From contig CM043872.1 in assembly GCA_023846275.1 (NCBI GenBank), forward strand, positions 31,238,670 to 31,302,669: a stretch of 64,000 nucleotides of DNA. Reading direction: 5' to 3'. A program made the translations under genes and the position numbers. Below are positions 22,901 through 37,357 of this stretch, piece by piece (position 1 is the first letter of the stretch; the number at the start of each line of letters is the position of its first letter). This DNA comes from Vanilla planifolia. Lineage: Eukaryota; Streptophyta; Magnoliopsida; Asparagales; Orchidaceae. The notes below the pieces were generated by a model. That model ran no database searches and was not told where the DNA came from. It saw only the letters and a program-made list of their open reading frames with translations.

Positions 22901-24931
22901 TGTCAAAAATAGGTTCAATTGTCTTTAATACTTAAAAAATTTTCTTGATAATTATCACAGAGTATTTGTTTTATTTTATAGTTTGCATAATTTTTTTCAT
23001 ATTTGTAACTAGAATTAAATAACTTGTCAATATATGAGGCTAACAAAATATCAATTTTTTCGTTCATAATTATTGTAATATTCACATATTCTAAAACCGT
23101 TTATCATTTTTTATATTTTTTATATATAATATAATATGTGAATTATGTAGATGATAACCCCAAAAAATTGTGATATTTTAGGAGAAAGTTTGTTTTAATT
23201 GGCTCACCATTTGTCTTGATATTTGACGTTTGTTTAATTTAATAATATGTGACCAAAGTAAAAGTATTGTCATTATTGACGACTAGTAAAAAATACGTGC
23301 ATTGTGAGTTTCATTTTTTTTTGTTTTCTTTTTTAAATTACAAAACCAATAAATAAAAAATGTTATATGTTTTACATTACTTTTGATTTTATGTGTATAA
23401 TCAATTTTTTTTTAAAAAAAATATAAAATAGATAACATTAATATTTATACATTTCACTAATTCATGATAAATAAAAAAATTTAGATAAATAAATTTAATT
23501 GTAAATTTTGTTTTCTTCTTGATACACTTCATACTAGCTATTATTGTTGAAATAATTGTGATAGAAAATATATTTTTAAAAAATTTAAAAAAATTTAAAA
23601 AATTCTAACTTAAATGAATTTATTAGTTTAAAAATGTTTTATAAAATAAAATTAAGTTAGTAGAGTCAATTTATTTTTTAAAAATAAATAATATGATTAT
23701 ATTACATAATTTTCAAGATTATATTATTATAAAACTGTAATTTTTTTACTTAGCATATTATATATTGATACAACATATATTATATTTGGTTTCTATGTCT
23801 TAAACATAAATTGTAATATATAATAGTTAATACATACTATATTTTTTATAAATAAATTTAATCATTAAAATTATTTTCATTGCATATATTTTATGTCTTC
23901 TTTATTTTATTAAGAATAATAGTGATTCAAAAGAACAACAAGAAAAATCTAATATAAATAAATTAAAAAAACTTTTAAAAATAAATGAATTGATTAACAA
24001 AGAATATTTTGAAAAATAAATATTATTTTACTACTTTTCTCAACAAATATAATGACAAAATATTTGTGAGAAACTATCTATACACATATCAATAATTAGT
24101 TTTAGGAATTTTTTATAATGAAAATCTCTTTTTCTTCATGTGAATTATTCCTGAAGTTTTAGAAATTATATTATGTTTGATGGTTAAAAAAAGTTATGAA
24201 AATTATCGGATATATTTATGAATTTAAGATTCAATTGTAGTTAATATATTTAAAAAGTCATTATCAAAGGATATTAATAAAGACCACTGTACATACATTT
24301 TATCGTTTTTTTTAATTTAACTAAATAATCGATTAAAATTTAAAGAAAACTATAAATATTATGACCAATTTTTTATATTTTTATCGTGATCTAATTTACA
24401 AAATTTCTTAAGTAAAATTACCCTTGTCGATTGTCTAATGATTTAGTAAGTATAATTGTATTATCAAAAAAAAAATTCTACACGATTTTTTGGGCAACTT
24501 TTAGTGTGTTATTAAATTAGTTTTTTTTATATTATGATATCGTGTTAGTCTCTAATTCTAACTATTGTATTTAGTTTTCGTTATAAATCTCCCATATTTT
24601 CAAATTTTTATTTTTTTTCCTCTAAATAATATATATATATACATATATTAATTTAGTTAATTTTTAATATTAAAATACAAAGGTACAATTATATTATATG
24701 ATCGATATACAAACTAATATACACTCTTTACTTTTAATATATGTAAGAAATTTTAAATTTTTTGATTTTAAAATAAAACATTGAACTAATAAATAATTAA
24801 AACAGGTATTTATCATAATACTTTGATTTAATATTCAAAGTAGAAAAAATAAAAAAATATGAGTATATATAAATATATTTTTTATTTTTCAATTAATATT
24901 TTAGGATTTTATTTTTAAAATAAAAAATAAT
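19964..24931. repeat. Unit 5 (intermediate, 33-bp deletion, 4968 bp)
   Basis: Landmarks: minus ORF 20246-20488, GC block 20676-21020, GAT tract 22346-22414 (long), heptamer block 22624-22874. It mixes states: gtaag, aaattaat and tacaaaatg as in units 1-4, but gatatcatc, aaaactcttt and aaattgtaat as in later units. It shares the 33-bp deletion, T9A8, ataaaaaaattt and aaaacaggt with unit 7, not with its neighbour unit 6. Confidence 0.95.
20676..21020. repeat. GC-rich pentamer block, unit 5 (345 bp)
   Basis: Lacks the 33-bp segment (junction at 20829/20830) and has one extra GGTCC pentamer before ggcccagttcgg, a net change of -28 bp against unit 4. The extra pentamer in the right arm is found in no other unit here. 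Confidence 0.9.
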
Positions 24932-27900
24932 ATATACGATAATATTTCTTTTAAGATTACCTTTTTATTTATATTTTTAAATAACAAAATTTTAAATAAG
25001 ATTAGACTATATTTCTGCTAAAATAAAATATTCAAATGAATTTTTCTTCGTTCTCCATGTTATAAAAGTTAAATTAATATTTGATAAACTCTAATCATAA
25101 ATATTTAAATTTGAAAAAAGGAAAAGTGATGTGCTTTTTATACGCGGAGAATCCTACAATTAAGTCGCATAAGAATAGATATTATTATATTAAGCCGCTC
25201 CGCATATAACGCTCTATGCGACCGTCCCTAAATTTGGCACCCGCTTCGATGGCAAATTTTCGCAGAAATCCATGATGGTTAGCCCACGCGTCTTACTGTT
25301 TTTTAGAGTCTGCATACATCTAATTATGCGGTCATATGCATACAATTTATCTTTCGTACGTGCGGGACATACTATAAATAAATAGAAGTATTTTGGCAAA
25401 AGAATGAACGGCTGTAAATAAATATATATTTTAATAACAATTATTGGGCATATCATATTAATTTTAGAGGGAAATTTGTGAGATAAATATAATCTGCTCT
25501 TATATAAACAATGATATCATCTTATTTAAAAAAATAAAGCAATATTTACTATCTTATTTGAAAGAAATTATTCACAATAACAAATCAATTTTAATATTTT
25601 AGAAAATGAAAAAATTATTTTTTAAAACTCTTTAATTATATTTGGTCCGGTCCGGTCCGGTTCGATCCGGTCCGTTTCTGTCCGGTTCGATCCGGTCCGT
25701 TTCTGTCCGGTCCGGTCTGGGCTGGTTCGGTCTGCTCTGGTCTGGGCTGGGCTGGCTGGGCTGGGCTGGGCTCGGTCGCTGATATGTGCTGGCCTGGTCT
25801 GTCCGACCTGGCCCGGCCCGCCTGGCCTGGTCTTGCCATGTCTGGGTTGGGTCCGTCCGGCCTGTCGAACGTGGTGGATTGGATCCGGGATTGTGGCTAT
25901 GCATGTTCCGGTCCGGTCCGGTCCGGTCCATTACGGTTCGGTCCGGCCCGATCCGGTCCGGTCCCTTCCGGTCCGGTCCGGCCCAGTTCGGTTCGGCCCG
26001 GTCCATTCCGGTCCGCTCTGGTTTTTTAAAATATAAATTTAAAAAATTTTATTATTTCTAAATAAAAATTAAGATTTTAAATTATTAAAAAAATAAATAA
26101 AAAATAAAAAATATATCATACTGAAAAATCGAAACACTAAAAATATGTAAAATGAACGATTATTTTTAATAGTTATTTGCATTATTGAATTATCAAAAAG
26201 GTATTTATTATAATTTTATTACATTTAATTGTTAAATTATTTTTTTTTATATTTTGATATCATGTTAATTTACAATTTCATTTATTGTATTGAATTTTTA
26301 TTATTTATGTAAAAGTTTTATTAAAGATGTAAAGTTTTTTTTAAATTAGGTAATAAATAAGGTTTTTATTATAGATATTTATATATAAAAGAGGCAAAAA
26401 AATTAATGAATAAGAAATTTTAATTTAAAATTAGTTTTTTAAAATAGATATTTAATAATTAATGTTATCTATTTAAATAGTTTTTTATATAATTTTTAAT
26501 CAAATATAAAATTGAATAGTGATTGGGTTTCTAATTAAACCTATTCAATTCTTTTTAAATGCTCTTTTTATGTATATGTAATATATTGTATAAAATAGAT
26601 AGTAATGTTATTTTTGAGAAATTTTGAAAGTTTATTTAATGATTGAGGCAATTTATGTAACTTTGCTCGACCCTATTAGATTAGGATCTAAAATAATTTG
26701 ATCTCGTGAGGTGAGCGAGACAAGATTAAAACAAATATGATTACTTATGCTATATTATAATGTATTATATATATTTTTAAAATATTATTTTTATTTTCTT
26801 ATTTTTAATGATTTTTTTTAAACTATTAAGTCTTTAATTTTATGTATACTTATGGTACGATTATTTAATAATATCGAAAAGTAAATTCTTTTTATATCTC
26901 ATTTAATTTAATGATATTGAGTAAATATGTTTCGATATTGATTTTTAAAATTATATTTTATAATTTAAGATATTATTTTTCTAAATTAAAATATTTGTTT
27001 GATTTTTGTAAATAAGAAATATCTATTTATGTGAAATTTATTTTGTTTTTTAGGTTTTTGTATTTTTGTTGTGAATAAAATAATATATTTGAAATTTTGA
27101 TTGTTACATGCAACATTTTAATTGGGGAAGATCTTTAAACTTAAGAGTGAAGAGGTATTTAATTTTTTTTATTATAATATTTTAGTATGTTATTGTTTAA
27201 ATTTTTTTTTACACATTTGTTATCATATCATGTGTTTATTTTTTAAAAGATAATGTTTTATAGTATTATAGAATGTTAAAATAGATAAAATAAATTTATT
27301 TATATGAAAAAAAGATAAAATAATAATAATAATAAATAATACTAAGATGATGATGATGATGATGATGATAATTAGGATGATGATGACGATAACAATGATA
27401 ATGATAATGATAACATTATAGTGAATATTAAGATTTTAAAAACAATTATATAATTTTACGATATCTCGAAGCCTCAGATAGTTGAGGAACTCAACGAAAA
27501 CTTCATAGATCTTAAGAGATCTATTATAGATATTAAGTTATATGATTAGATATTTGATTTATTTTAAGAGAATAAGTCCAAAGAAATTAGAGATCTTAGA
27601 ATTCGGAGTGTAGGGGATTGTGGTTTAAGGGATAAGGGATAAGGAACAACAGATTAGAGATTAAGAATAAAGAGAGATTTTATGAAGTTTAAGATTAGGG
27701 ACTAGAGGATTGGAGATTAGTGATTTAAGGATTAAAGAATAGAGATTAAGGATTAGATATAAATGATTAGGGATTAGGGATTTGGGATTAGGTGTTAAGG
27801 ATTATAGATTAGGGATTAGGTATTAAGGATTATGAATTAGGGATTAAGGATTACGGATTAGAGATTTGGGATTATGTTGTTTTTAAATATTTTATACTAT

Positions 27901-29931
27901 TGTCAAAAATAGGTTCAATTGTCTTTAATACTTAAAAAATTTTCTTGATAATTATCACAGAGTATTTGTTTTATTTTATAGTTTGCATAATTTTTTTCAT
28001 ATTTGTAACTAGAATTAAATAACTTGTCAATATATGAGGCTAACAAAATATCAATTTTTTCGTTCATAATTATTGTAATATTCACATATTCTAAAACCGT
28101 TTATCATTTTTTATATTTTTTATATATAATATAATATGTGAATTATGTAGATGATAACCCCAAAAAATTGTGATATTTTAGGAGAAAGTTTGTTTTAATT
28201 GGCTCACCATTTGTCTTGATATTTGACGTTTGTTTAATTTAATAATATGTGACCAAAGTAAAAGTATTGTCATTATTGACGACTAGTAAAAAATACGTGC
28301 ATTGTGAGTTTCATTTTTTTTTGTTTTCTTTTTTAAATTACAAAACCAATAAATAAAAAATGTTATATGTTTTACATTACTTTTGATTTTATGTGTATAA
28401 TCAATTTTTTTTAAAAAAAAATATAAAATAGATAACATTAATATTTATACATTTCACTAATTCATGATAAATACAAAAATTTAGATAAATAAATTTAATT
28501 GTAAATTTTGTTTTCTTCTTGATACACTTCATACTAGCTATTATTGTTGAAATAATTGTGATAGAAAATATATTTTTAAAAAATTTAAAAAAATTTAAAA
28601 AATTCTAACTTAAATGAATTTATTAGTTTAAAAATGTTTTATAAAATAAAATTAAGTTAGTAGAGTCAATTTATTTTTTAAAAATAAATAATATGATTAT
28701 ATTACATAATTTTCAAGATTATATTATTATAAAACTGTAATTTTTTTACTTAGCATATTATATATTGATACAACATATATTATATTTGGTTTCTATGTCT
28801 TAAACATAAATTGTAATATATAATAGTTAATACATACTATATTTTTTATAAATAAATTTAATCATTAAAATTATTTTCATTGCATATATTTTATGTCTTC
28901 TTTATTTTATTAAGAATAATAGTGATTCAAAAGAACAACAAGAAAAATCTAATATAAATAAATTAAAAAAACTTTTAAAAATAAATGAATTGATTAACAA
29001 AGAATATTTTGAAAAATAAATATTATTTTACTACTTTTCTCAACAAATATAATGACAAAATATTTGTGAGAAACTATCTATACACATATCAATAATTAGT
29101 TTTAGGAATTTTTTATAATGAAAATCTCTTTTTCTTCATGTGAATTATTCCTGAAGTTTTAGAAATTATATTATGTTTGATGGTTAAAAAAAGTTATGAA
29201 AATTATCGGATATATTTATGAATTTAAGATTCAATTGTAGTTAATATATTTAAAAAGTCATTATCAAAGGATATTAATAAAGACCACTGTACATACATTT
29301 TATCGTTTTTTTTAATTTAACTAAATAATCGATTAAAATTTAAAGAAAACTATAAATATTATGACCAATTTTTTATATTTTTATCGTGATCTAATTTACA
29401 AAATTTCTTAAGTAAAATTACCCTTGTCGATTGTCTAATGATTTAGTAAGTATAATTGTATTATCAAAAAAAAAATTCTACACGATTTTTTGGGCAACTT
29501 TTAGTGTGTTATTAAATTAGTTTTTTTTATATTATGATATCGTGTTAGTCTCTAATTCTAACTATTGTATTTAGTTTTCGTTATAAATCTCCCATATTTT
29601 CAAATTTTTATTTTTTTTCCTCTAAATAATATATATATATACATATATTAATTTAGTTAATTTTTAATATTAAAATACAAAGGTACAATTATATTATATG
29701 ATCGATATACAAACTAATATACACTCTTTACTTTTAATATATGTAAGAAATTTTAAATTTTTTGATTTTAAAATAAAACATTGAACTAATAAATAATTAA
29801 AATAGGTATTTATCATAATACTTTGATTTAATATTCAAAGTAGAAAAAATAAAAAAATATGAGTATATATAAATATATTTTTTATTTTTCAATTAATATT
29901 TTAGGATTTTATTTTTAAAATAAAAAATAAT
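24932..29931. repeat. Unit 6 (mosaic, B-type front and A-like back, 5000 bp)
   Basis: Landmarks: minus ORF 25214-25456, GC block 25644-26021, GAT tract 27346-27414 (long), heptamer block 27624-27874. The front carries the full subtype B set (gtgag, gatatcatc, aaatcaat, tagaaaatg, gcatgttcc, ccattacgg). The back has T8A9, atacaaaaa and aaaatagg as in units 1, 3 and 4, but aaattgtaat as in later units. The switch suggests an exchange within the unit. Confidence 0.95.
25644..26021. repeat. GC-rich pentamer block, unit 6 (378 bp, B type)
   Basis: First block with gcatgttcc (G to T after the core) and one extra pentamer in the run that follows. It also has ccattacgg instead of ccattccgg. The 33-bp segment is present. 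Confidence 0.9.
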
Positions 29932-32900
29932 ATATACGATAATATTTCTTTTAAGATTACCTTTTTATTTATATTTTTAAATAACAAAATTTTAAATAAG
30001 ATTAGACTATATTTCTGCTAAAATAAAATATTCAAATGAATTTTTCTTCGTTCTCCATGTTATAAAAGTTAAATTAATATTTGATAAACTCTAATCATAA
30101 ATATTTAAATTTGAAAAAAGGAAAAGTGATGTGCTTTTTATACGCGGAGAATCCTACAATTAAGTCGCATAAGAATAGATATTATTATATTAAGCCGCTC
30201 CGCATATAACGCTCTATGCGACCGTCCCTAAATTTGGCACCCGCTTCGATGGCAAATTTTCGCAGAAATCCATGATGGTTAGCCCACGCGTCTTACTGTT
30301 TTTTAGAGTCTGCATACATCTAATTATGCGGTCATATGCATACAATTTATCTTTCGTACGTGCGGGACATACTATAAATAAATAGAAGTATTTTGGCAAA
30401 AGAATGAACGGCTGTAAATAAATATATATTTTAATAACAATTATTGGGCATATCATATTAATTTTAGAGGGAAATTTGTAAGATAAATATAATCTGCTCT
30501 TATATAAACAATGATATCATCTTATTTAAAAAAATAAAGCAATATTTACTATCTTATTTGAAAGAAATTATTCACAATAACAAATTAATTTTAATATTTT
30601 ACAAAATGAAAAAATTATTTTTTAAAACTCTTTAATTATATTTGGTCCGGTCCGGTCCGGTTCGATCCGGTCCGTTTCTGTCCGGTTCGATCCGGTCCGT
30701 TTCTGTCCGGTCCGGTCTGGGCTGGTTCGGTCTGCTCTGGTCTGGGCTGGGCTGGCTGGGCTGGGCTGGGCTCGGTCGCTGATATGTGCTGGCCTGGTCT
30801 TGCCATGTCTGGGTTGGGTCCGTCCGGCCTGTCGAACGTGGTGGATTGGATCCGGGATTGTGGCTATGCATGGTCCGGTCCGGTCCGGTCCATTCCGGTT
30901 CGGTCCGGCCCGATCCGGTCCGGTCCCTTCCGGTCCGGTCCGGCCCAGTTCGGTTCGGCCCGGTCCATTCCGGTCCGCTCTGGTTTTTTAAAATATAAAT
31001 TTAAAAAATTTTATTATTTCTAAATAAAAATTAAGATTTTAAATTATTAAAAAAATAAATAAAAAATAAAAAATATATCATACTGAAAAATCGAAACACT
31101 AAAAATATGTAAAATGAACGATTATTTTTAATAGTTATTTGCATTATTGAATTATCAAAAAGGTATTTATTATAATTTTATTACATTTAATTGTTAAATT
31201 ATTTTTTTTTTATATTTTGATATCATGTTAATTTACAATTTCATTTATTGTATTGAATTTTTATTATTTATGTAAAAGTTTTATTAAAGATGTAAAGTTT
31301 TTTTTAAATTAGGTAATAAATAAGGTTTTTATTATAGATATTTATATATAAAAGAGGCAAAAAAATTAATGAATAAGAAATTTTAATTTAAAATTAGTTT
31401 TTTAAAATAGATATTTAATAATTAATGTTATCTATTTAAATAGTTTTTTATATAATTTTTAATCAAATATAAAATTGAATAGTGATTGGGTTTCTAATTA
31501 AACCTATTCAATTCTTTTTAAATGCTCTTTTTATGTATATGTAATATATTGTATAAAATAGATAGTAATGTTATTTTTGAGAAATTTTGAAAGTTTATTT
31601 AATGATTGAGGCAATTTATGTAACTTTGCTCGACCCTATTAGATTAGGATCTAAAATAATTTGATCTCGTGAGGTGAGCGAGACAAGATTAAAACAAATA
31701 TGATTACTTATGCTATATTATAATGTATTATATATATTTTTAAAATATTATTTTTATTTTCTTATTTTTAATGATTTTTTTTAAACTATTAAGTCTTTAA
31801 TTTTATGTATACTTATGGTACGATTATTTAATAATATCGAAAAGTAAATTCTTTTTATATCTCATTTAATTTAATGATATTGAGTAAATATGTTTCGATA
31901 TTGATTTTTAAAATTATATTTTATAATTTAAGATATTATTTTTCTAAATTAAAATATTTGTTTGATTTTTGTAAATAAGAAATATCTATTTATGTGAAAT
32001 TTATTTTGTTTTTTAGGTTTTTGTATTTTTGTTGTGAATAAAATAATATATTTGAAATTTTGATTGTTACATGCAACATTTTAATCGGGGAAGATCTTTA
32101 AACTTAAGAGTGAAGAGGTATTTAATTTTTTTTATTATAATATTTTAGTATGTTATTGTTTAAATTTTTTTTTACACATTTGTTATCATATCATGTGTTT
32201 ATTTTTTAAAAGATAATGTTTTATAGTATTATAGAATGTTAAAATAGATAAAATAAATTTATTTATATGAAAAAAAGATAAAATAATAATAATAATAAAT
32301 AATACTAAGATGATGATGATGATGATGATGATAATTAGGATGATGATGACGATAACAATGATAATGATAATGATAACATTATAGTGAATATTAAGATTTT
32401 AAAAACAATTATATAATTTTACGATATCTCGAAGCCTCAGATAGTTGAGGAACTCAACGAAAACTTCATAGATCTTAAGAGATCTATTATAGATATTAAG
32501 TTATATGATTAGATATTTGATTTATTTTAAGAGAATAAGTCCAAAGAAATTAGAGATCTTAGAATTCGGAGTGTAGGGGATTGTGGTTTAAGGGATAAGG
32601 GATAAGGAACAACAGATTAGAGATTAAGAATAAAGAGAGATTTTATGAAGTTTAAGATTAGGGACTAGAGGATTGGAGATTAGTGATTTAAGGATTAAAG
32701 AATAGAGATTAAGGATTAGATATAAATGATTAGGGATTAGGGATTTGGGATTAGGTGTTAAGGATTATAGATTAGGGATTAGGTATTAAGGATTATGAAT
32801 TAGGGATTAAGGATTACGGATTAGAGATTTGGGATTATGTTGTTTTTAAATATTTTATACTATTGTCAAAAATAGGTTCAATTGTCTTTAATACTTAAAA

Positions 32901-34894
32901 AATTTTCTTGATAATTATCACAGAGTATTTGTTTTATTTTATAGTTTGCATAATTTTTTTCATATTTGTAACTAGAATTAAATAACTTGTCAATATATGA
33001 GGCTAACAAAATATCAATTTTTTCGTTCATAATTATTGTAATATTCACATATTCTAAAACCGTTTATCATTTTTTATATTTTTTATATATAATATAATAT
33101 GTGAATTATGTAGATGATAACCCCAAAAAATTGTGATATTTTAGGAGAAAGTTTGTTTTAATTGGCTCACCATTTGTCTTGATATTTGACGTTTGTTTAA
33201 TTTAATAATATGTGACCAAAGTAAAAGTATTGTCATTATTGACGACTAGTAAAAAATACGTGCATTGTGAGTTTCATTTTTTTTTGTTTTCTTTTTTAAA
33301 TTACAAAACCAATAAATAAAAAATGTTATATGTTTTACATTACTTTTGATTTTATGTGTATAATCAATTTTTTTTTAAAAAAAATATAAAATAGATAACA
33401 TTAATATTTATACATTTCACTAATTCATGATAAATAAAAAAATTTAGATAAATAAATTTAATTGTAAATTTTGTTTTCTTCTTGATACACTTCATACTAG
33501 CTATTATTGTTGAAATAATTGTGATAGAAAATATATTTTTAAAAAATTTAAAAAAATTTAAAAAATTCTAACTTAAATGAATTTATTAGTTTAAAAATGT
33601 TTTATAAAATAAAATTAAGTTAGTAGAGTCAATTTATTTTTTAAAAATAAATAATATGATTATATTACATAATTTTCAAGATTATATTATTATAAAACTG
33701 TAATTTTTTTACTTAGCATATTATATATTGATACAACATATATTATATTTGGTTTCTATGTCTTAAACATAAATTGTAATATATAATAGTTAATACATAC
33801 TATATTTTTTATAAATAAATTTAATCATTAAAATTATTTTCATTGCATATATTTTATGTCTTCTTTATTTTATTAAGAATAATAGTGATTCAAAAGAACA
33901 ACAAGAAAAATCTAATATAAATAAATTAAAAAAACTTTTAAAAATAAATGAATTGATTAACAAAGAATATTTTGAAAAATAAATATTATTTTACTACTTT
34001 TCTCAACAAATATAATGACAAAATATTTGTGAGAAACTATCTATACACATATCAATAATTAGTTTTAGGAATTTTTTATAATGAAAATCTCTTTTTCTTC
34101 ATGTGAATTATTCCTGAAGTTTTAGAAATTATATTATGTTTGATGGTTAAAAAAAGTTATGAAAATTATCGGATATATTTATGAATTTAAGATTCAATTG
34201 TAGTTAATATATTTAAAAAGTCATTATCAAAGGATATTAATAAAGACCACTGTACATACATTTTATCGTTTTTTTTAATTTAACTAAATAATCGATTAAA
34301 ATTTAAAGAAAACTATAAATATTATGACCAATTTTTTATATTTTTATCGTGATCTAATTTACAAAATTTCTTAAGTAAAATTACCCTTGTCGATTGTCTA
34401 ATGATTTAGTAAGTATAATTGTATTATCAAAAAAAAAATTCTACACGATTTTTTGGGCAACTTTTAGTGTGTTATTAAATTAGTTTTTTTTATATTATGA
34501 TATCGTGTTAGTCTCTAATTCTAACTATTGTATTTAGTTTTCGTTATAAATCTCCCATATTTTCAAATTTTTATTTTTTTTCCTCTAAATAATATATATA
34601 TATACATATATTAATTTAGTTAATTTTTAATATTAAAATACAAAGGTACAATTATATTATATGATCGATATACAAACTAATATACACTCTTTACTTTTAA
34701 TATATGTAAGAAATTTTAAATTTTTTGATTTTAAAATAAAACATTGAACTAATAAATAATTAAAACAGGTATTTATCATAATACTTTGATTTAATATTCA
34801 AAGTAGAAAAAATAAAAAAATATGAGTATATATAAATATATTTTTTATTTTTCAATTAATATTTTAGGATTTTATTTTTAAAATAAAAAATAAT
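29932..34894. repeat. Unit 7 (33-bp deletion, sister of unit 5, 4963 bp)
   Basis: Landmarks: minus ORF 30214-30456, GC block 30644-30983, GAT tract 32309-32377 (long), heptamer block 32587-32837. It shares with unit 5 the 33-bp deletion, A-type flank, T9A8, ataaaaaaattt and aaaacaggt, although unit 6 between them lacks all of these. Private base: C at 32086 (aatcgggg for aattgggg). It is the shortest complete unit. Confidence 0.95.
30644..30983. repeat. GC-rich pentamer block, unit 7 (340 bp)
   Basis: Same 33-bp deletion as unit 5 (junction 30797/30798), but without the extra right-arm pentamer of unit 5. It has gcatggtcc and ccattccgg. Confidence 0.9.
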
Positions 34895-35606
34895 ATATAC
34901 GATAATATTTCTTTTAAGATTACCTTTTTATTTATATTTTTAAATAACAAAATTTTAAATAAGATTAGACTATATTTCTGCTAAAATAAAATATTCAAAT
35001 GAATTTTTCTTCGTTCTCCATGTTATAAAAGTTAAATTAATATTTGATAAACTCTAATCATAAATATTTAAATTTGAAAAAAGGAAAAGTGATGTGCTTT
35101 TTATACGCGGAGAATCCTACAATTAAGTCGCATAAGAATAGATATTATTATATTAAGCCGCTCCGCATATAACGCTCTATGCGACCGTCCCTAAATTTGG
35201 CACCCGCTTCGATGGCAAATTTTCGCAGAAATCCATGATGGTTAGCCCACGCGTCTTACTGTTTTTTAGAGTCTGCATACATCTAATTATGCGGTCATAT
35301 GCATACAATTTATCTTTCGTACGTGCGGGACATACTATAAATAAATAGAAGTATTTTGGCAAAAGAATGAACGGCTGTAAATAAATATATATTTTAATAA
35401 CAATTATTGGGCATATCATATTAATTTTAGAGGGAAATTTGTGAGATAAATATAATCTGCTCTTATATAAACAATGATATCATCTTATTTAAAAAAATAA
35501 AGCAATATTTACTATCTTATTTGAAAGAAATTATTCACAATAACAAATCAATTTTAATATTTTAGAAAATGAAAAAATTATTTTTTAAAACTCTTTAATT
35601 ATATTT

Positions 35607-35984
35607 GGTCCGGTCCGGTCCGGTTCGATCCGGTCCGTTTCTGTCCGGTTCGATCCGGTCCGTTTCTGTCCGGTCCGGTCTGGGCTGGTTCGGTCTGCTC
35701 TGGTCTGGGCTGGGCTGGCTGGGCTGGGCTGGGCTCGGTCGCTGATATGTGCTGGCCTGGTCTGTCCGACCTGGCCCGGCCCGCCTGGCCTGGTCTTGCC
35801 ATGTCTGGGTTGGGTCCGTCCGGCCTGTCGAACGTGGTGGATTGGATCCGGGATTGTGGCTATGCATGTTCCGGTCCGGTCCGGTCCGGTCCATTCCGGT
35901 TCGGTCCGGCCCGATCCGGTCCGGTCCCTTCCGGTCCGGTCCGGCCCAGTTCGGTTCGGCCCGGTCCATTCCGGTCCGCTCTGG
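35607..35984. repeat. GC-rich pentamer block, unit 8 (378 bp, B type)
   Basis: It has the B-type gcatgttcc and extra pentamer but keeps ccattccgg, so the ccattacgg change is separable from the other B markers. Confidence 0.9.
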
Positions 35985-37309
35985 TTTTTTAAAATATAAA
36001 TTTAAAAAATTTTATTATTTCTAAATAAAAATTAAGATTTTAAATTATTAAAAAAATAAATAAAAAATAAAAAATATATCATACTGAAAAATCGAAACAC
36101 TAAAAATATGTAAAATGAACGATTATTTTTAATAGTTATTTGCATTATTGAATTATCAAAAAGGTATTTATTATAATTTTATTACATTTAATTGTTAAAT
36201 TATTTTTTTTTTATATTTTGATATCATGTTAATTTACAATTTCATTTATTGTATTGAATTTTTATTATTTATGTAAAAGTTTTATTAAAGATGTAAAGTT
36301 TTTTTTAAATTAGGTAATAAATAAGGTTTTTATTATAGATATTTATATATAAAAGAGGCAAAAAAATTAATGAATAAGAAATTTTAATTTAAAATTAGTT
36401 TTTTAAAATAGATATTTAATAATTAATGTTATCTATTTAAATAGTTTTTTATATAATTTTTAATCAAATATAAAATTGAATAGTGATTGGGTTTCTAATT
36501 AAACCTATTCAATTCTTTTTAAATGCTCTTTTTATGTATATGTAATATATTGTATAAAATAGATAGTAATGTTATTTTTGAGAAATTTTGAAAGTTTATT
36601 TAATGATTGAGGCAATTTATGTAACTTTGCTCGACCCTATTAGATTAGGATCTAAAATAATTTGATCTCGTGAGGTGAGCGAGACAAGATTAAAACAAAT
36701 ATGATTACTTATGCTATATTATAATGTATTATATATATTTTTAAAATATTATTTTTATTTTCTTATTTTTAATGATTTTTTTTAAACTATTAAGTCTTTA
36801 ATTTTATGTATACTTATGGTACGATTATTTAATAATATCGAAAAGTAAATTCTTTTTATATCTCATTTAATTTAATGATATTGAGTAAATATGTTTCGAT
36901 ATTGATTTTTAAAATTATATTTTATAATTTAAGATATTATTTTTCTAAATTAAAATATTTGTTTGATTTTTGTAAATAAGAAATATCTATTTATGTGAAA
37001 TTTATTTTGTTTTTTAGGTTTTTGTATTTTTGTTGTGAATAAAATAATATATTTGAAATTTTGATTGTTACATGCAACATTTTAATTGGGGAAGATCTTT
37101 AAACTTAAGAGTGAAGAGGTATTTAATTTTTTTTATTATAATATTTTAGTATGTTATTGTTTAAATTTTTTTTTACACATTTGTTATCATATCATGTGTT
37201 TATTTTTTAAAAGATAATGTTTTATAGTATTATAGAATGTTAAAATAGATAAAATAAATTTATTTATATGAAAAAAAGATAAAATAATAATAATAATAAA
37301 TAATACTAA

Positions 37310-37357
37310 GATGATGATGATGATGATGATGATAATTAGGATGATGATAATGATAAC
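37310..37357 (+). repeat. GAT/AAT microsatellite, short allele (unit 8)
   Basis: 48 bp instead of 69 bp: the second, mixed part of the tract is cut to gatgatgataatgataac. The 21-bp loss is a multiple of 3, as expected for slippage in a trinucleotide tract. The same allele occurs at 42290-42337, 52273-52320, 57255-57302 and 62235-62282, while unit 10 (47270-47338) has the long allele. Confidence 0.85.

Noticed and set aside
25632-26006. The 113-124-codon minus-strand ORFs seen only in units 5, 6 and 8-13
   Set aside because: They are longer only because the pentamer insertion (right arm in unit 5, left of ccatt in B units) joins open frames across the GC block. They are not new genes.
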